Shown here piece by piece: positions 1-7,359 of a stretch of DNA of 18,379 nt. A program made the position numbers and the translations under genes. This DNA is from Pseudomonadota bacterium (lineage in GTDB: Bacteria; Pseudomonadota; Alphaproteobacteria; Rhizobiales; Beijerinckiaceae). A model generated the notes under the pieces. That model searched no databases. It had not been told where the DNA came from and saw only the letters and a list, made by a program, of their open reading frames with translations. Numbering within the stretch: the first letter of the stretch is position 1; each line of letters begins with the position of its first letter. The DNA lies in the NCBI GenBank assembly GCA_028876585.1, contig JAGWRL010000111.1, positions 1 to 18,379 on the forward strand, written 5' to 3'.

Positions 1-269
1 AGATAGCCGAGCTTGCGGCCGATGAAGGCCCAGCAGGCGCCGTCGGGATGGGCGCGGCAGGCCTCCCCGTCCGGCGCGCTCCACACCGCATTGACCGCGC
101 CCCAGTCGAACAAAGGCGGCAGCAGCCACGCCGCCAGCGCCAGCAGCACGAAAGTCGTCGCCGCATTGGCCGGGGTGGAGAACAGATTTTCGCGCGCCCA
201 GGCGAGCGGGCCGCTCGTCAGCGGCGGCGGCGGCAGTTCCGGTTCGGAGGCGACGCGCACATAGGCCAT
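1..269 (-). CDS. aapM: General L-amino acid ABC transporter permease AapM (N-terminal part, truncated by window edge)
   Basis: Inner-membrane permease of a polar-amino-acid ABC importer, the partner of AapQ. Only the first 89 codons and two bases are present. The visible protein starts MAYVRVASEPELPPPL, then has a cytoplasmic stretch followed by a first hydrophobic segment (about residues 35-53). After that comes a periplasmic piece with two Cys residues in a GEACRAHPDGACWAF context, typical of AapM/BztC N-termini. The ATG at 269 is chosen because AAGGAG lies 8 bases upstream (minus strand, 283-278) and the gene begins 2 bases after the aapQ stop. That arrangement implies co-transcription and translational coupling. 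The HAAT-versus-PAAT family assignment rests mostly on the neighbouring AapQ, because the conserved EAA loop of AapM lies outside the window. Confidence 0.85.
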   Translation of the reverse strand, partial: MAYVRVASEPELPPPPLTSGPLAWARENLFSTPANAATTFVLLALAAWLLPPLFDWGAVNAVWSAPDGEACRAHPDGACWAFIGRKLGY

Positions 270-271
270 GC

Positions 272-1429
272 TCAGCGCTCCTTCAGCGCGTTGCGCGCGT
301 TGAACAGGTTGAGCGCGAACGAGATGACGAGCGAGATGAAGAGATAGACGCCCATCGTCACCGCCATCACCTGCATCGCCGCCTGCGTCTGGTTGAGCAC
401 GGTGCCGGCGAACACCAGCACCAGATCGGGGTAGCCGATGAACACGGCCAGCGACGAGTTCTTGACGATGTTGAGCCACTGGCTGGTCAGCGGCGGGGTG
501 ATCAGCCGCATCGCCTGCGGAATGACCACCAGATTGAGGATGCGCCGGCGCGGCAGGCCGAGCGCGGCGGCCGCCTCCGTCTGGCCGCGCGACACCGCGC
601 TGACGCCGGCGCGCACGATCTCGGCGATGAAGCCGGCGGTGTAGGTGACGAGCCCGAACACCAGCGCGACGAATTCGGGATAAAGCTGCATCCCGCCGCG
701 CAGGTTGAAACCCTTCAGTTCGGCGATGTCGAAGCCGATCGGGCGCCCGGCGAGAAAATAGGCGGCGAGCGGCGGCGCGACGACCGCCAGCAGCGCGACC
801 CGCACGACCGGCGAAATGCGGCCGGTCTGCGCCTGCAAACGGCGGGCGTAGAGCGCGTAGCCGATGGCGCCGGTGAGGCCCGCCCCCAGCGCCAGCGCGA
901 TCACGCCGGCGCCGTCGCCGAAAAGGGGGCGGGGCAGATAAAGGCCGCGATTGTTGAGAAACACGAGACCCCAGAACGCGTGCGACTGGCGCGGCCCCGG
1001 CAGCGATTTCAGCACCGCGTTGTACCAGAAGAACAATTGCAGCAGCAGCGGCGTGTTGCGCATCAGTTCGACATAGACCAGCGCGATGCGCGACAGGAGA
1101 TAATTGGGCGACAGCCGGGCGACGCCGACGAGAAAGCCGAGCGGCGTCGCCAGCGCGATGGAGAGGACGCCCACCAGCAGCGTGTTGATGAGCCCGACCC
1201 AGAACGCGCGGCCATAGGTCGATACGGCGGAATAGGCGATCAGCGACTGGTTGATGTCGAAGCCGGCGGTGTCGTTCCAGAAGCCGAAGCCGGTCGGGAT
1301 GCCGCGCGCCGCCATATTGGCGACCGCGTTGCGCCAGGCGAACAGCGCCAGCGCCGCCAGCGCCGCGAACAGCGCCGCCTGATAGACGACGCCGCGCACC
1401 CGCGCGTCCCGCCAAATCGCACTCGTCAT
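272..1429 (-). CDS. aapQ: General L-amino acid ABC transporter permease AapQ
   Basis: Membrane subunit of a broad-specificity L-amino-acid importer (AapJQMP type), 385 aa, close to the usual length of about 380-400. The N-terminus carries one TM segment (about 15-32), followed by a periplasmic loop containing GFGFWNDTAGFDINQSLI (about 47-64), which is characteristic of AapQ/BztB. The ELMRNTPLLLQLFFWY motif (121-136) precedes a long insert with extra TM helices. The cytoplasmic EAA coupling loop is AEIVRAGVSAVSRGQTEAA (269-287), with GL at 291-292. The ATG at 1429 is preferred over longer in-frame starts because GGAGGGG sits directly upstream (1439-1433 on the minus strand) and the protein then begins in the cytoplasm. 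aapM follows after 2 bases. The binding-protein gene aapJ, usually immediately upstream, is absent; the upstream neighbour is the divergent gapR. Confidence 0.93.
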   Translation of the reverse strand: MTSAIWRDARVRGVVYQAALFAALAALALFAWRNAVANMAARGIPTGFGFWNDTAGFDINQSLIAYSAVSTYGRAFWVGLINTLLVGVLSIALATPLGFLVGVARLSPNYLLSRIALVYVELMRNTPLLLQLFFWYNAVLKSLPGPRQSHAFWGLVFLNNRGLYLPRPLFGDGAGVIALALGAGLTGAIGYALYARRLQAQTGRISPVVRVALLAVVAPPLAAYFLAGRPIGFDIAELKGFNLRGGMQLYPEFVALVFGLVTYTAGFIAEIVRAGVSAVSRGQTEAAAALGLPRRRILNLVVIPQAMRLITPPLTSQWLNIVKNSSLAVFIGYPDLVLVFAGTVLNQTQAAMQVMAVTMGVYLFISLVISFALNLFNARNALKER

Positions 1430-1545
1430 CGCCCCTCCGGCTAGCCGGCGCGAACATCGCAGCCGCGCGGGCGGCGCGCAAGAAGCCTTGACGCGGCGGG
1501 CGCGGGCGGCCATGGCTCGCGGCTCTGTCATTTTCGAGACGCGAC

Positions 1546-1809
1546 ATGGCCAAGAAACCTATGGAGACCGGCACGGAAGAGATCAATTCCGGGCATTTGC
1601 GCGCCTTCATCGAGCGTATCGAGCGGCTCAACGAGGAGAAGAAGGCGCTCGCCGAGGACATCAAGGAGGTGTTCGCCGAGGCCAAGGGCAATGGCTTCGA
1701 TCCCAAGATCATCCGCAAAATCGTCTCGATTCGCGGCCAAGACCCCGACAAGCGCTCCGAGGAAGAGACTTTGCTCGACCTCTACATGGCCGCCCTGGGC
1801 GCCAATTGA
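1546..1809 (+). CDS. gapR: GapR-family (DUF2312/UPF0335) nucleoid-associated DNA-binding protein
   Basis: Small 87-aa protein of the DUF2312 family, whose Caulobacter member GapR binds AT-rich and overtwisted DNA and supports replication with topoisomerases. Visible family features are a predicted long coiled-coil helix (about 16-47, containing [20 protein letters not shown]), then the highly conserved [20 protein letters not shown] (41-60). A basic stretch with R63, K69 and R70 and an acidic C-terminal helix [13 protein letters not shown] (72-84) follow. Length and layout match GapR of about 89 aa. The ATG at 1546 has only a weak GAGAC upstream (1536-1540). It is divergent from aapQ (116-base gap) and is followed after 14 bases by an oxygenase gene, probably in one transcript. 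The family call is firm from sequence recognition; the cellular role is inferred from the Caulobacter homologue. Confidence 0.9.
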   Translation: MAKKPMETGTEEINSGHLRAFIERIERLNEEKKALAEDIKEVFAEAKGNGFDPKIIRKIVSIRGQDPDKRSEEETLLDLYMAALGAN

Positions 1810-1823
1810 GACGGGAACACGCG

Positions 1824-2501
1824 ATGGAAACCTTGAGCCCCGCCGCCGCGCGCATCGCCGACGCCTTCGCGGCGTCGGTGCGGGCGCGCCGCACGTTCGA
1901 GCGTCCCTACCGGCATTACCTGATGCAGAACGTGTTTCCCGCCGACGTGTCGGACGCGCTGGCGGAGCTGCCGTTCGCGCCCCCGGTGCTCAACGGCGTC
2001 TCGGGCAAACGCGAATTGCACAATGACCAGCGCAGCTATTTCGACGCCGGCGGCGTGGCCCGCTTTCCGGTGATGGGGGCGGTGGCGGAGGCGCTGCAAT
2101 CGGAGCGGATCACCTCGCTGATCCACGAATCCTTCGCCGCCGAGATCGACGACACGTTCCTGCGGCTGGAATATGCGCAGGACGTCGACGGCTTCTGGCT
2201 GCAACCGCACACCGACCTCGGCGTGAAGAAATTCACCTGCCTGATCTATCTCAGCCAGGGGCCGGGGCACGAGAAACTGGGCACCGACATCTATGAATCG
2301 CCGGAGACGCATTTCGGCGTGTCGCCGTTCCAGCGCGGCGGGGCGATGGTGTTCGTGCCCGGCGACGACACCTGGCACGGCTTCGAGCGGCGGCCGATCG
2401 AGGGCGTGCGCCGCTCGGTGATCCTCAATTACGTCACCCACGATTGGCGCGCCCGCGAGCAACTGAGCTACCCCGACCGCCCGGTGCGCGTCGGCGGCTG
2501 A
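1824..2501 (+). CDS. 2-oxoglutarate- and Fe(II)-dependent oxygenase, prolyl-hydroxylase-like fold
   Basis: A 225-aa protein with the double-stranded beta-helix iron site of the 2OG-Fe(II) dioxygenase superfamily. H129-x-D131 lies in LQPHTDLGVKKFTCLIYL, the distal H185 in DTWHGFERR, and R196/R197 in GVRRSVILNYV is placed about 12 residues later, as expected for the 2-oxoglutarate-binding Arg. The region FRLEYAQD-like (113-120) before HxD is the usual strand carrying substrate contacts. The N-terminal about 100 residues (FERPYRHYLMQNVFPADVSDAL) form a helical cap. No signal peptide or TM segment is visible, so it is cytosolic. The start at ATG 1824 follows ACGGGAAC after the gapR stop, 14 bases away. 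Its substrate cannot be read from the sequence: hydroxylation of a protein residue or of a small molecule are both possible. Confidence 0.85.
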   Translation: METLSPAAARIADAFAASVRARRTFERPYRHYLMQNVFPADVSDALAELPFAPPVLNGVSGKRELHNDQRSYFDAGGVARFPVMGAVAEALQSERITSLIHESFAAEIDDTFLRLEYAQDVDGFWLQPHTDLGVKKFTCLIYLSQGPGHEKLGTDIYESPETHFGVSPFQRGGAMVFVPGDDTWHGFERRPIEGVRRSVILNYVTHDWRAREQLSYPDRPVRVGG

Positions 2502-2520
2502 ATCCGGCGCGGGCAAAAAA

Positions 2521-2534
2521 AGAACACTTGTTCC
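2521..2534 (+). promoter_or_regulatory. IolR-like operator box 1 (AGAA-N6-TTCC)
   Basis: The sequence AGAA-CACTTG-TTCC matches, with one mismatch, the GGAA-N6-TTCC palindrome reported for the RpiR-type inositol repressor IolR in rhizobia. It lies just upstream of the putative -35 of the SDR-iolC unit. It is also an inner inverted repeat GAACA-CT-TGTTC. Box assignment is an inference from pattern and from the downstream iolC gene. Confidence 0.55.
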
Positions 2535-2537
2535 ATC

Positions 2538-2566
2538 TTGACTTCTGAATGGAATTTTTGTTTCAT
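2538..2566 (+). promoter_or_regulatory. Candidate sigma-70 promoter of the SDR-iolC operon
   Basis: TTGACT (2538-2543) and TTTCAT (2561-2566) are separated by 17 bases inside an unusually AT-rich stretch in an otherwise GC-rich region. Transcription would start near 2573, giving a leader of about 28 nt with GGAGG (2591-2595) before the ATG at 2601. The -35 lies between the two IolR-like boxes and the second box covers the -10, a layout suited to repression. Confidence 0.5.
2551..2564 (+). promoter_or_regulatory. IolR-like operator box 2 (GGAA-N6-TTTC)
   Basis: TGGAA-TTTTTG-TTTCA (2550-2565) is an inverted repeat with one arm mismatch and an N6 spacer; the core GGAA-N6-TTTC fits the IolR consensus at seven of eight positions. 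It is exactly 30 bp downstream of box 1, about three helical turns, and overlaps the candidate -10 element. Confidence 0.55.
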
Positions 2567-2600
2567 ATTGCCGGATGCACAAGCCAAAGTGGAGGATGCG

Positions 2601-3395
2601 ATGGGCGCGCTGAGCGGCAAATACGCTGTAGTGACCGGCGGGTCGCAGGGACTGGGCGAGAAGATCGCGCGCCATTTCGCCAAAGCCGGCGCCGCCGGGC
2701 TGGTGATCTGCGGCCGCAACGCCGCCAATGGCGAGCGCGTCGCCAAGGAGATTTCCGACAGCGGCTGCCCGACCTATTTCGTGCGCGCCGATCTCGCCCA
2801 TGTCGCGGAATGCCGCAAGGTGATCGAGGAGGTCGACAAGCGCTTCCACCGCGTCGACGTGCTCGTCAACGCCGCCGCGCTGACCGATCGCGGCACCATC
2901 CTGGACACCACCGAAGAGCGCTACAACGAGATTTTCGACGTCAACGCCCGCGCGCCGTTCTTCCTGATCCAAGGCGCCGCCAACATCATGAAGCGCGAGA
3001 AGATCGCCGGCAGCATCGTCAATATTCAGTCGATGTCGGCGCATGGCGGGCAGGCGTTCATCGCGGCCTATTGCGCCTCGAAAGGCGCGCTGGCGGCGCT
3101 GACCAAGAACGTCGCGCACGCGCTGGTGCGCCACCGCATCCGCGTCAACGGCCTCAACATCGGCTGGATGTCGACGCCGGGCGAGGACCGCATCATGAAG
3201 ACCTATCACGGCGCCAAGGACGGCTGGCTCGAAGAGGCGGTCAAGGGCAAGCCGTTCGGCCGGCTGCTCGACCCCAACGAAGTGGCGCGCGCCTGCCTCT
3301 ATCTCGCCTCCGACGAATCCGGCCTGATGACCGGCTCCAACATCGATTTCGACCAGAACGTGATGGGCGCCGGCGACGCCCCGCTGGAGCCTTGA
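2601..3395 (+). CDS. SDR-family oxidoreductase linked to inositol catabolism
   Basis: Classical short-chain dehydrogenase/reductase of 264 aa, cytosolic. Visible motifs are the Rossmann TGGSQGLG (12-19), R39 after the second strand (CGRN), D64, NAA (90-92), N115, catalytic S144, and Y157-x-x-x-K161 (YCASK), with N115 completing the tetrad. An Arg rather than an acidic residue at the end of beta-2 leans toward NADP(H). The ATG at 2601 is preferred because GGAGG lies 5 bases upstream; an in-frame TTG extension to 2538 would place the promoter inside the gene. It precedes iolC by 4 bases and shares the promoter with IolR-like boxes. A role as an inositol, inosose or related polyol dehydrogenase is inferred from this context only; the SDR family is far too broad for a substrate call from sequence. 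Confidence 0.88.
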   Translation: MGALSGKYAVVTGGSQGLGEKIARHFAKAGAAGLVICGRNAANGERVAKEISDSGCPTYFVRADLAHVAECRKVIEEVDKRFHRVDVLVNAAALTDRGTILDTTEERYNEIFDVNARAPFFLIQGAANIMKREKIAGSIVNIQSMSAHGGQAFIAAYCASKGALAALTKNVAHALVRHRIRVNGLNIGWMSTPGEDRIMKTYHGAKDGWLEEAVKGKPFGRLLDPNEVARACLYLASDESGLMTGSNIDFDQNVMGAGDAPLEP

Positions 3396-3399
3396 ACCG

Positions 3400-5298
3400 A
3401 TGGCCGCCGCGACGCTCGACGTCATCGCCATCGGCCGCTCGTCGGTCGATCTCTACGGCGCGCAGGTCGGCGGCCGACTGGAGGACATGGCGAGTTTCTC
3501 CAAGGCGGTCGGCGGCTGCCCGACCAACATCGCCGTCGGCACGGCGCGGCTCGGCCTGAAAAGCGGGCTGATCACCCGCGTCGGCGATGAGCACATGGGC
3601 CGCTTCATCCGCGAGCAATGCGCGCGTGAGGGCGTCGACGTCGCCGGCGTCAAGACCGACCCGGCGCGGCTGTCGGCGCTGGTGCTGCTCGGCATCCGCA
3701 ACGACAAGACTTTTCCGCTGATCTTCTATCGCGAGAATTGCGCCGATGCCGCGCTCGACGAGAGCGACATCGACGAGGCCTATATCGCCTCCGCCAAAGC
3801 CATCGTCGTCACCGGCACGCATTTCGCCAAGCCCAACACCGCCGCCGCGCAGAATCTGGCGATCTCCTACGCCAAGAAGCACGGCCGCAGGGTCGCCTTC
3901 GACATCGACTACCGGCCGAACCTGTGGGGTCTGGCCGGCCACGGCGCCGGTGAGGAGCGCTACATCAAATCGGATCAGGTCTCCCAGCATCTGCGGCCGG
4001 TCCTGGCGCTGTGCGACCTCATCGTCGGCACGGAAGAGGAGGTGATGATCGCCGGCGGGATCGACGATCCGCTCGCCGCTCTGCGGGCGATCCGCGCGCA
4101 AAGCGCGGCGACCATCGTAATGAAGCGCGGGCCGATGGGTTGTGTCGTGTTCCCGGGCGCGATTCCGGAAAACATCGAGGACGGCGTCAAGGGGCCGGGC
4201 TTCCCGGTCGAAGTCTATAACGTGCTCGGCGCGGGCGACGCGTTCATGTCCGGCTTTCTGCGCGGCTGGCTGCGCGACGAGCCGTTGGAGACCTGTTGCG
4301 CCTTCGCCAACGCCGGCGGCGCCTTCGCGGTGTCCAGGCTCCTTTGCTCGGCCGAATATCCGACCTTTCCCGAAATGCGCCGCTTCCTCGATCACGGCGC
4401 CGCGACCCGCGCTTTGCGTTACGACGAGACGCTCAACCACATCCATTGGGCGACCACGCGCCGCGCCGAAATCCCCGAGATCATGGCGCTCGCCATCGAC
4501 CATCGCGCGCAACTCGAAAAGATCGCCGACGACGCCGGCGCGCCGCGCGAGCGCATCGGCGCGTTCAAGCGGTTGGCGGTCGAGGCGGCGGCCCGAGTCG
4601 CGGCCGGGCGCCCCGGCTACGGCATGTTGATCGACGGCAAATACGGGCGCGAGGCGCTGTTTCGCGCCGACGAACTCGGCTTCTGGATCGGCCGCCCGGT
4701 CGAGGAGCCGGGCTCGCGCCCGCTCGACTTCGAATTCGGCGGTTCGCTCGGCGCGCGGCTGATCGAATGGCCGTTGAGCCACACCATCAAGTGCCTGTGC
4801 TTCTATCGCCCCGACGATTCGGCTGAGATGAAAGCGCGCCAGGAGCGCGAATTGCTGCGGCTCTACGACGCCGCGCGCCGGGTCGGGCGCGAATTGCTGA
4901 TCGAGATCGTCGCCGGCAAACATGGTCCGCTCGGCGACGATACGGTGGCTGAGGTGATCGCGCGGCTCTACGCGATTGGCGTCAAGCCGGATTGGTGGAA
5001 GCTGGAGGGCCAGTCGCCGGTGGCCTGGGGCCGCATCGACGCGGCGATCGAGGCCGGCGATCCGCTCTGCCGCGGCGTGATGGTGCTGGGTCTGGAGGCG
5101 CCGGAGGACGAACTCGCCGCCGCCTTCCGCGCCGCGCGCGGCTCGAAGCGGGTCAAGGGCTTCGCGGTCGGGCGCACCATTTTCGTCGAGCCGGCCCTGC
5201 GCTGGTTCGCGGGCCAAGGCGGCGACGAGGAGGCGGTCCAGGCGATGGCCGATTCGTTCGCGCGGCTGTGCGGCCATTGGCGCGCCGCGGCGGGCTAA
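3400..5298 (+). CDS. iolC: Bifunctional 5-dehydro-2-deoxygluconokinase / DUF2090 protein (IolC)
   Basis: A 632-aa fusion. Residues about 5-330 are a PfkB/ribokinase-type sugar kinase. FSKAVGGCPTNIAVGTARLG (33-52) is the substrate-side signature, DIDYRPNLW (168-176) is typical of IolC, and GAGDAFMSGF (277-286) holds the anion hole and catalytic base D280. Residues about 345-630 form a DUF2090 domain (HWATTRRAEIP..IMALAIDHRAQLE), related to class I aldolases. In the myo-inositol pathway IolC phosphorylates 2-deoxy-5-keto-D-gluconate, and DUF2090 is proposed to supply the following aldolase (IolJ-like) step. The start at ATG 3400 has GGAG at 3386-3389 and lies 4 bases after the SDR stop. The TAA stop overlaps the stop of the convergent kinase by 4 bases. 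The aldolase role is family-level inference. No iolD, iolE or iolB is present within the window. Confidence 0.93.
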   Translation: MAAATLDVIAIGRSSVDLYGAQVGGRLEDMASFSKAVGGCPTNIAVGTARLGLKSGLITRVGDEHMGRFIREQCAREGVDVAGVKTDPARLSALVLLGIRNDKTFPLIFYRENCADAALDESDIDEAYIASAKAIVVTGTHFAKPNTAAAQNLAISYAKKHGRRVAFDIDYRPNLWGLAGHGAGEERYIKSDQVSQHLRPVLALCDLIVGTEEEVMIAGGIDDPLAALRAIRAQSAATIVMKRGPMGCVVFPGAIPENIEDGVKGPGFPVEVYNVLGAGDAFMSGFLRGWLRDEPLETCCAFANAGGAFAVSRLLCSAEYPTFPEMRRFLDHGAATRALRYDETLNHIHWATTRRAEIPEIMALAIDHRAQLEKIADDAGAPRERIGAFKRLAVEAAARVAAGRPGYGMLIDGKYGREALFRADELGFWIGRPVEEPGSRPLDFEFGGSLGARLIEWPLSHTIKCLCFYRPDDSAEMKARQERELLRLYDAARRVGRELLIEIVAGKHGPLGDDTVAEVIARLYAIGVKPDWWKLEGQSPVAWGRIDAAIEAGDPLCRGVMVLGLEAPEDELAAAFRAARGSKRVKGFAVGRTIFVEPALRWFAGQGGDEEAVQAMADSFARLCGHWRAAAG

Positions 5299-6419
5299 GC
5301 CGCCGGCAGCAGCAGCCGGAACGTCGTGCCCAGGCCGAGCCGGCTCTCCACCTCCAGCGAGGCGTCGATCCATTCCGCAAGGTCGCGGCACAGCAGCAGG
5401 CCGAGCCCGGCGCCGCGCTCGCCGTCGGTGCCGGTCGAGGTCGAGCGCCGTTCGAGGTGAAACAGGCTCGCCGTCTGCGCCTCGCTCATGCCGACGCCGG
5501 TGTCGGCGACCGAGACGACGATGCGGCCGCCGCGCCGCGCCGCCGACAGGCTCACCCGACCGCCGGCGGGGGTGAATTTCAGCGCGTTGGCGACGAGATT
5601 GCGCAGGATCGCCGCGGCCGTATCGGGTTGCGAGATCGCCAGCGCGTCGGTCGGACAGGTCTCGATCGACAGCCCCTTTTGCGCGGCGCGCGGTCGCAAG
5701 GCCAAGGCGCAATTGTGGAACAAAGCGTCGACGTCGATGGGCGACATCTCCGCCGCGCGGGCGTCCATGTAGAGGCTGGCCCAGGCGACCAGGCTCTCCA
5801 GCAAGCCATGCGCCTGCGACGCCGCCTCGTGCGCGATGGCCGCGCGGCGGACGGTGGCGGCGGGATCGCCGCCAGCCGCCGCCTCCATCAGCAACTGGCT
5901 CATCCCGAGCATGACCTGGAACGGATTGCGCAGATCGTGGGCGATGATCGAAAGGATCAGCGTCTTTTGCCGGTTCAGCCGGTCGAGCGCGCGCGACTTT
6001 TCCTCCGCGTCGTCGCGCGCGGCCTGCAATTCGACGACGAAAGCCCGCCGCGCCTTGGCGTAGCGGATGGCGCGCGCGAGCGCGTGCGAATTGGCCTCGG
6101 CGCGGCTCAGCGCATCGACCGCGCCCGCCCGCAGCAGCGCCACCGTCGCGCCCTGGTCGGCGCGATCGGTCAGCGTGATCACCGCTTGCCGCCCGCCCTC
6201 CGGCGAGGTCAGCCGGGCCAATATATCGGCGCCGGCGCCGAGTTCGCCGTCGAGCAGCACGCAGTCGAAATTCTGCCGCGCGGCTTCGGCGACGCCGGCC
6301 TCGGCGGTCTCCGCCTCGACCAGCGTGTAGTCCAGATTCGAACCCGCCAGCGCCGCCGCGACGGTCGCTCGGTCCGAGGCGTCGTCGTCGATCAGCAGTA
6401 TGCGGGTCAGCGTTGTCAA
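5295..6419 (-). CDS. Receiver-histidine kinase hybrid (REC-HisKA-HATPase)
   Basis: A 374-aa cytosolic two-component protein with an N-terminal receiver domain (about 5-120). It has the acidic pocket D11-D13, phosphoacceptor D57 (CVLLDGEL) and T84. The usual conserved Lys is replaced by Arg (GAVDALSR, R106). A linker coiled coil (about 124-152) leads to a HisKA domain with H161 in SIIAHDLRNPF, and an HATPase_c domain with N-box LRNLVANALKFT (N278), G1 DTGVG (306-310) and G2 GAGLGL (336-341). There are no TM segments or signal peptide, so it senses through the receiver or a partner. Translation apparently starts at TTG 6419, 10 bases after the metF stop; this gives the receiver its expected N-terminus MTTLTRILLIDDD. 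No ATG fits as well. It is the last gene of the ArsR-MT/metF unit. The target response regulator is unknown. Confidence 0.87.
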   Translation of the reverse strand: MTTLTRILLIDDDASDRATVAAALAGSNLDYTLVEAETAEAGVAEAARQNFDCVLLDGELGAGADILARLTSPEGGRQAVITLTDRADQGATVALLRAGAVDALSRAEANSHALARAIRYAKARRAFVVELQAARDDAEEKSRALDRLNRQKTLILSIIAHDLRNPFQVMLGMSQLLMEAAAGGDPAATVRRAAIAHEAASQAHGLLESLVAWASLYMDARAAEMSPIDVDALFHNCALALRPRAAQKGLSIETCPTDALAISQPDTAAAILRNLVANALKFTPAGGRVSLSAARRGGRIVVSVADTGVGMSEAQTASLFHLERRSTSTGTDGERGAGLGLLLCRDLAEWIDASLEVESRLGLGTTFRLLLPAA

Positions 6420-6429
6420 GCGGGTCTCG

Positions 6430-7359
6430 TCACCAGGATTGGCGTGCGACGACGGCGGGAAGCTCGTTGGCGTCGCGACGCGGCCGCAAGCCGACGAGGT
6501 GGCAGATGGCGTATACGAGATCGGCGCGGTTCATGGTGTAGAAATGGAATTGCGTGACGCCGTGGTCGATCAGGTCGATCACCTGCTCGGCGCAGACGGC
6601 GGCCGCCACCAGCCGGCGCGTCGCCAGATCGTTTTCGAGCCCGTCGAAGCGGTCGGCGAGCCAGGCCGGCACGCTGGCCCCGGCGCGCTTGGCGAAACCT
6701 GTTGTCTGTTTGAAGTTGAGCACCGGCACGATCCCCGGCACGATCGGGACATGAATTCCGGCCGCGGCGGCCACGTCAAGATACCGGAGATAAACGGAAT
6801 TGTCGAAGAAGAATTGGCTAATGGCGCGATCGGCGCCGGCGTCGACCTTGCGCTTGAGCGCGTCGATGTCGTGCAGAAGCGTCGGGCTTTGCGGGTGTTT
6901 TTCCGGATAGGCGGAGACGGAGACCTCGAAATCGCCGATCCGCTTGATCGCGGCGACCAGATCCTCGGTGCGCTGATAGCCGTCGGCGGGCGCGGCGTAG
7001 GGCGCGTCGAGCCCGCCCGGCGAATCGCCGCGCAGCGCCACGATATGTCGCACGCCCGCGTCCCAATATTCGCGGATCACGTCGTCGATCTCGCCTTTCG
7101 AGGCGCCGACGCAGGTCAGATGCGCCGCCGGGCGCAGATAGGTGTCGCGCGCGATTTTCTCGACCGTGGCGTGGGTGCGGGCGCGGGTCGAGCCGCCGGC
7201 GCCGTAAGTGACGGAGACGAAATCGGGCGCCAGCGGCTCCAGCCGCGTGATCGCCTCCCACAGCGCCGCCTCCATCTCCTCGGATTTGGGCGGGAAGAAC
7301 TCGAACGAGGCGCGCACCGGCGAACCGGAGCGGCTGGGACGCAGCGGCGAGACGAACAT
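6430..7359 (-). CDS. metF: 5,10-methylenetetrahydrofolate reductase [NAD(P)H] MetF
   Basis: Flavoenzyme that reduces 5,10-methylene-THF to 5-methyl-THF, the methyl donor for methionine synthesis. The protein is 309 aa, the usual bacterial length, and is a TIM barrel throughout. FEFFPPKSEEME (19-30) contains E20, equivalent to the catalytic Glu28 of E. coli MetF. TYGAGGSTR (51-59), HLTCVGAS (80-87), ALRGDSPGG (108-116, with D112 contacting FAD), ISQFFFD (180-186) and FHFYTMNR (271-278) follow in family order. The ATG at 7359 is preferred because it shares its A with the TGA stop of the upstream regulator (TGATG), so translation is likely coupled; a longer in-frame start would intrude into that gene. 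It is therefore likely controlled by the ArsR-methyltransferase protein encoded first in the unit. Confidence 0.96.
   Translation of the reverse strand: MFVSPLRPSRSGSPVRASFEFFPPKSEEMEAALWEAITRLEPLAPDFVSVTYGAGGSTRARTHATVEKIARDTYLRPAAHLTCVGASKGEIDDVIREYWDAGVRHIVALRGDSPGGLDAPYAAPADGYQRTEDLVAAIKRIGDFEVSVSAYPEKHPQSPTLLHDIDALKRKVDAGADRAISQFFFDNSVYLRYLDVAAAAGIHVPIVPGIVPVLNFKQTTGFAKRAGASVPAWLADRFDGLENDLATRRLVAAAVCAEQVIDLIDHGVTQFHFYTMNRADLVYAICHLVGLRPRRDANELPAVVARQSW

Noticed and set aside
1488..1516. TTGACG as the -35 of a gapR promoter
   Set aside because: The hexamer at 17-bp spacing (CATGGC) is not a credible -10; the true promoter could not be placed.
2538..2600. N-terminal extension of the SDR from an in-frame TTG
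   Set aside because: It would put the -10 and IolR-like box 2 inside coding sequence; ATG 2601 has GGAGG at ideal spacing and gives a normal SDR start.
1782..3431. A 549-codon minus-strand open frame opposite the oxygenase and SDR genes
   Set aside because: It crosses two well-supported plus-strand genes and their promoter; no recognisable protein.
3241..5712. A very long open frame on the minus strand (823 codons) opposite iolC
   Set aside because: Low-complexity Arg/Ala/Asp/His-rich translation with no domain; it is the antisense shadow of iolC and runs on into the kinase gene in a wrong frame, as expected in GC-rich DNA.
4992..6557. A 521-codon plus-strand open frame covering the kinase region
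   Set aside because: Shadow of iolC's 3' end and of the minus-strand kinase, whose motifs (HDLRNP, DTGVG, GAGLGL) are clear.
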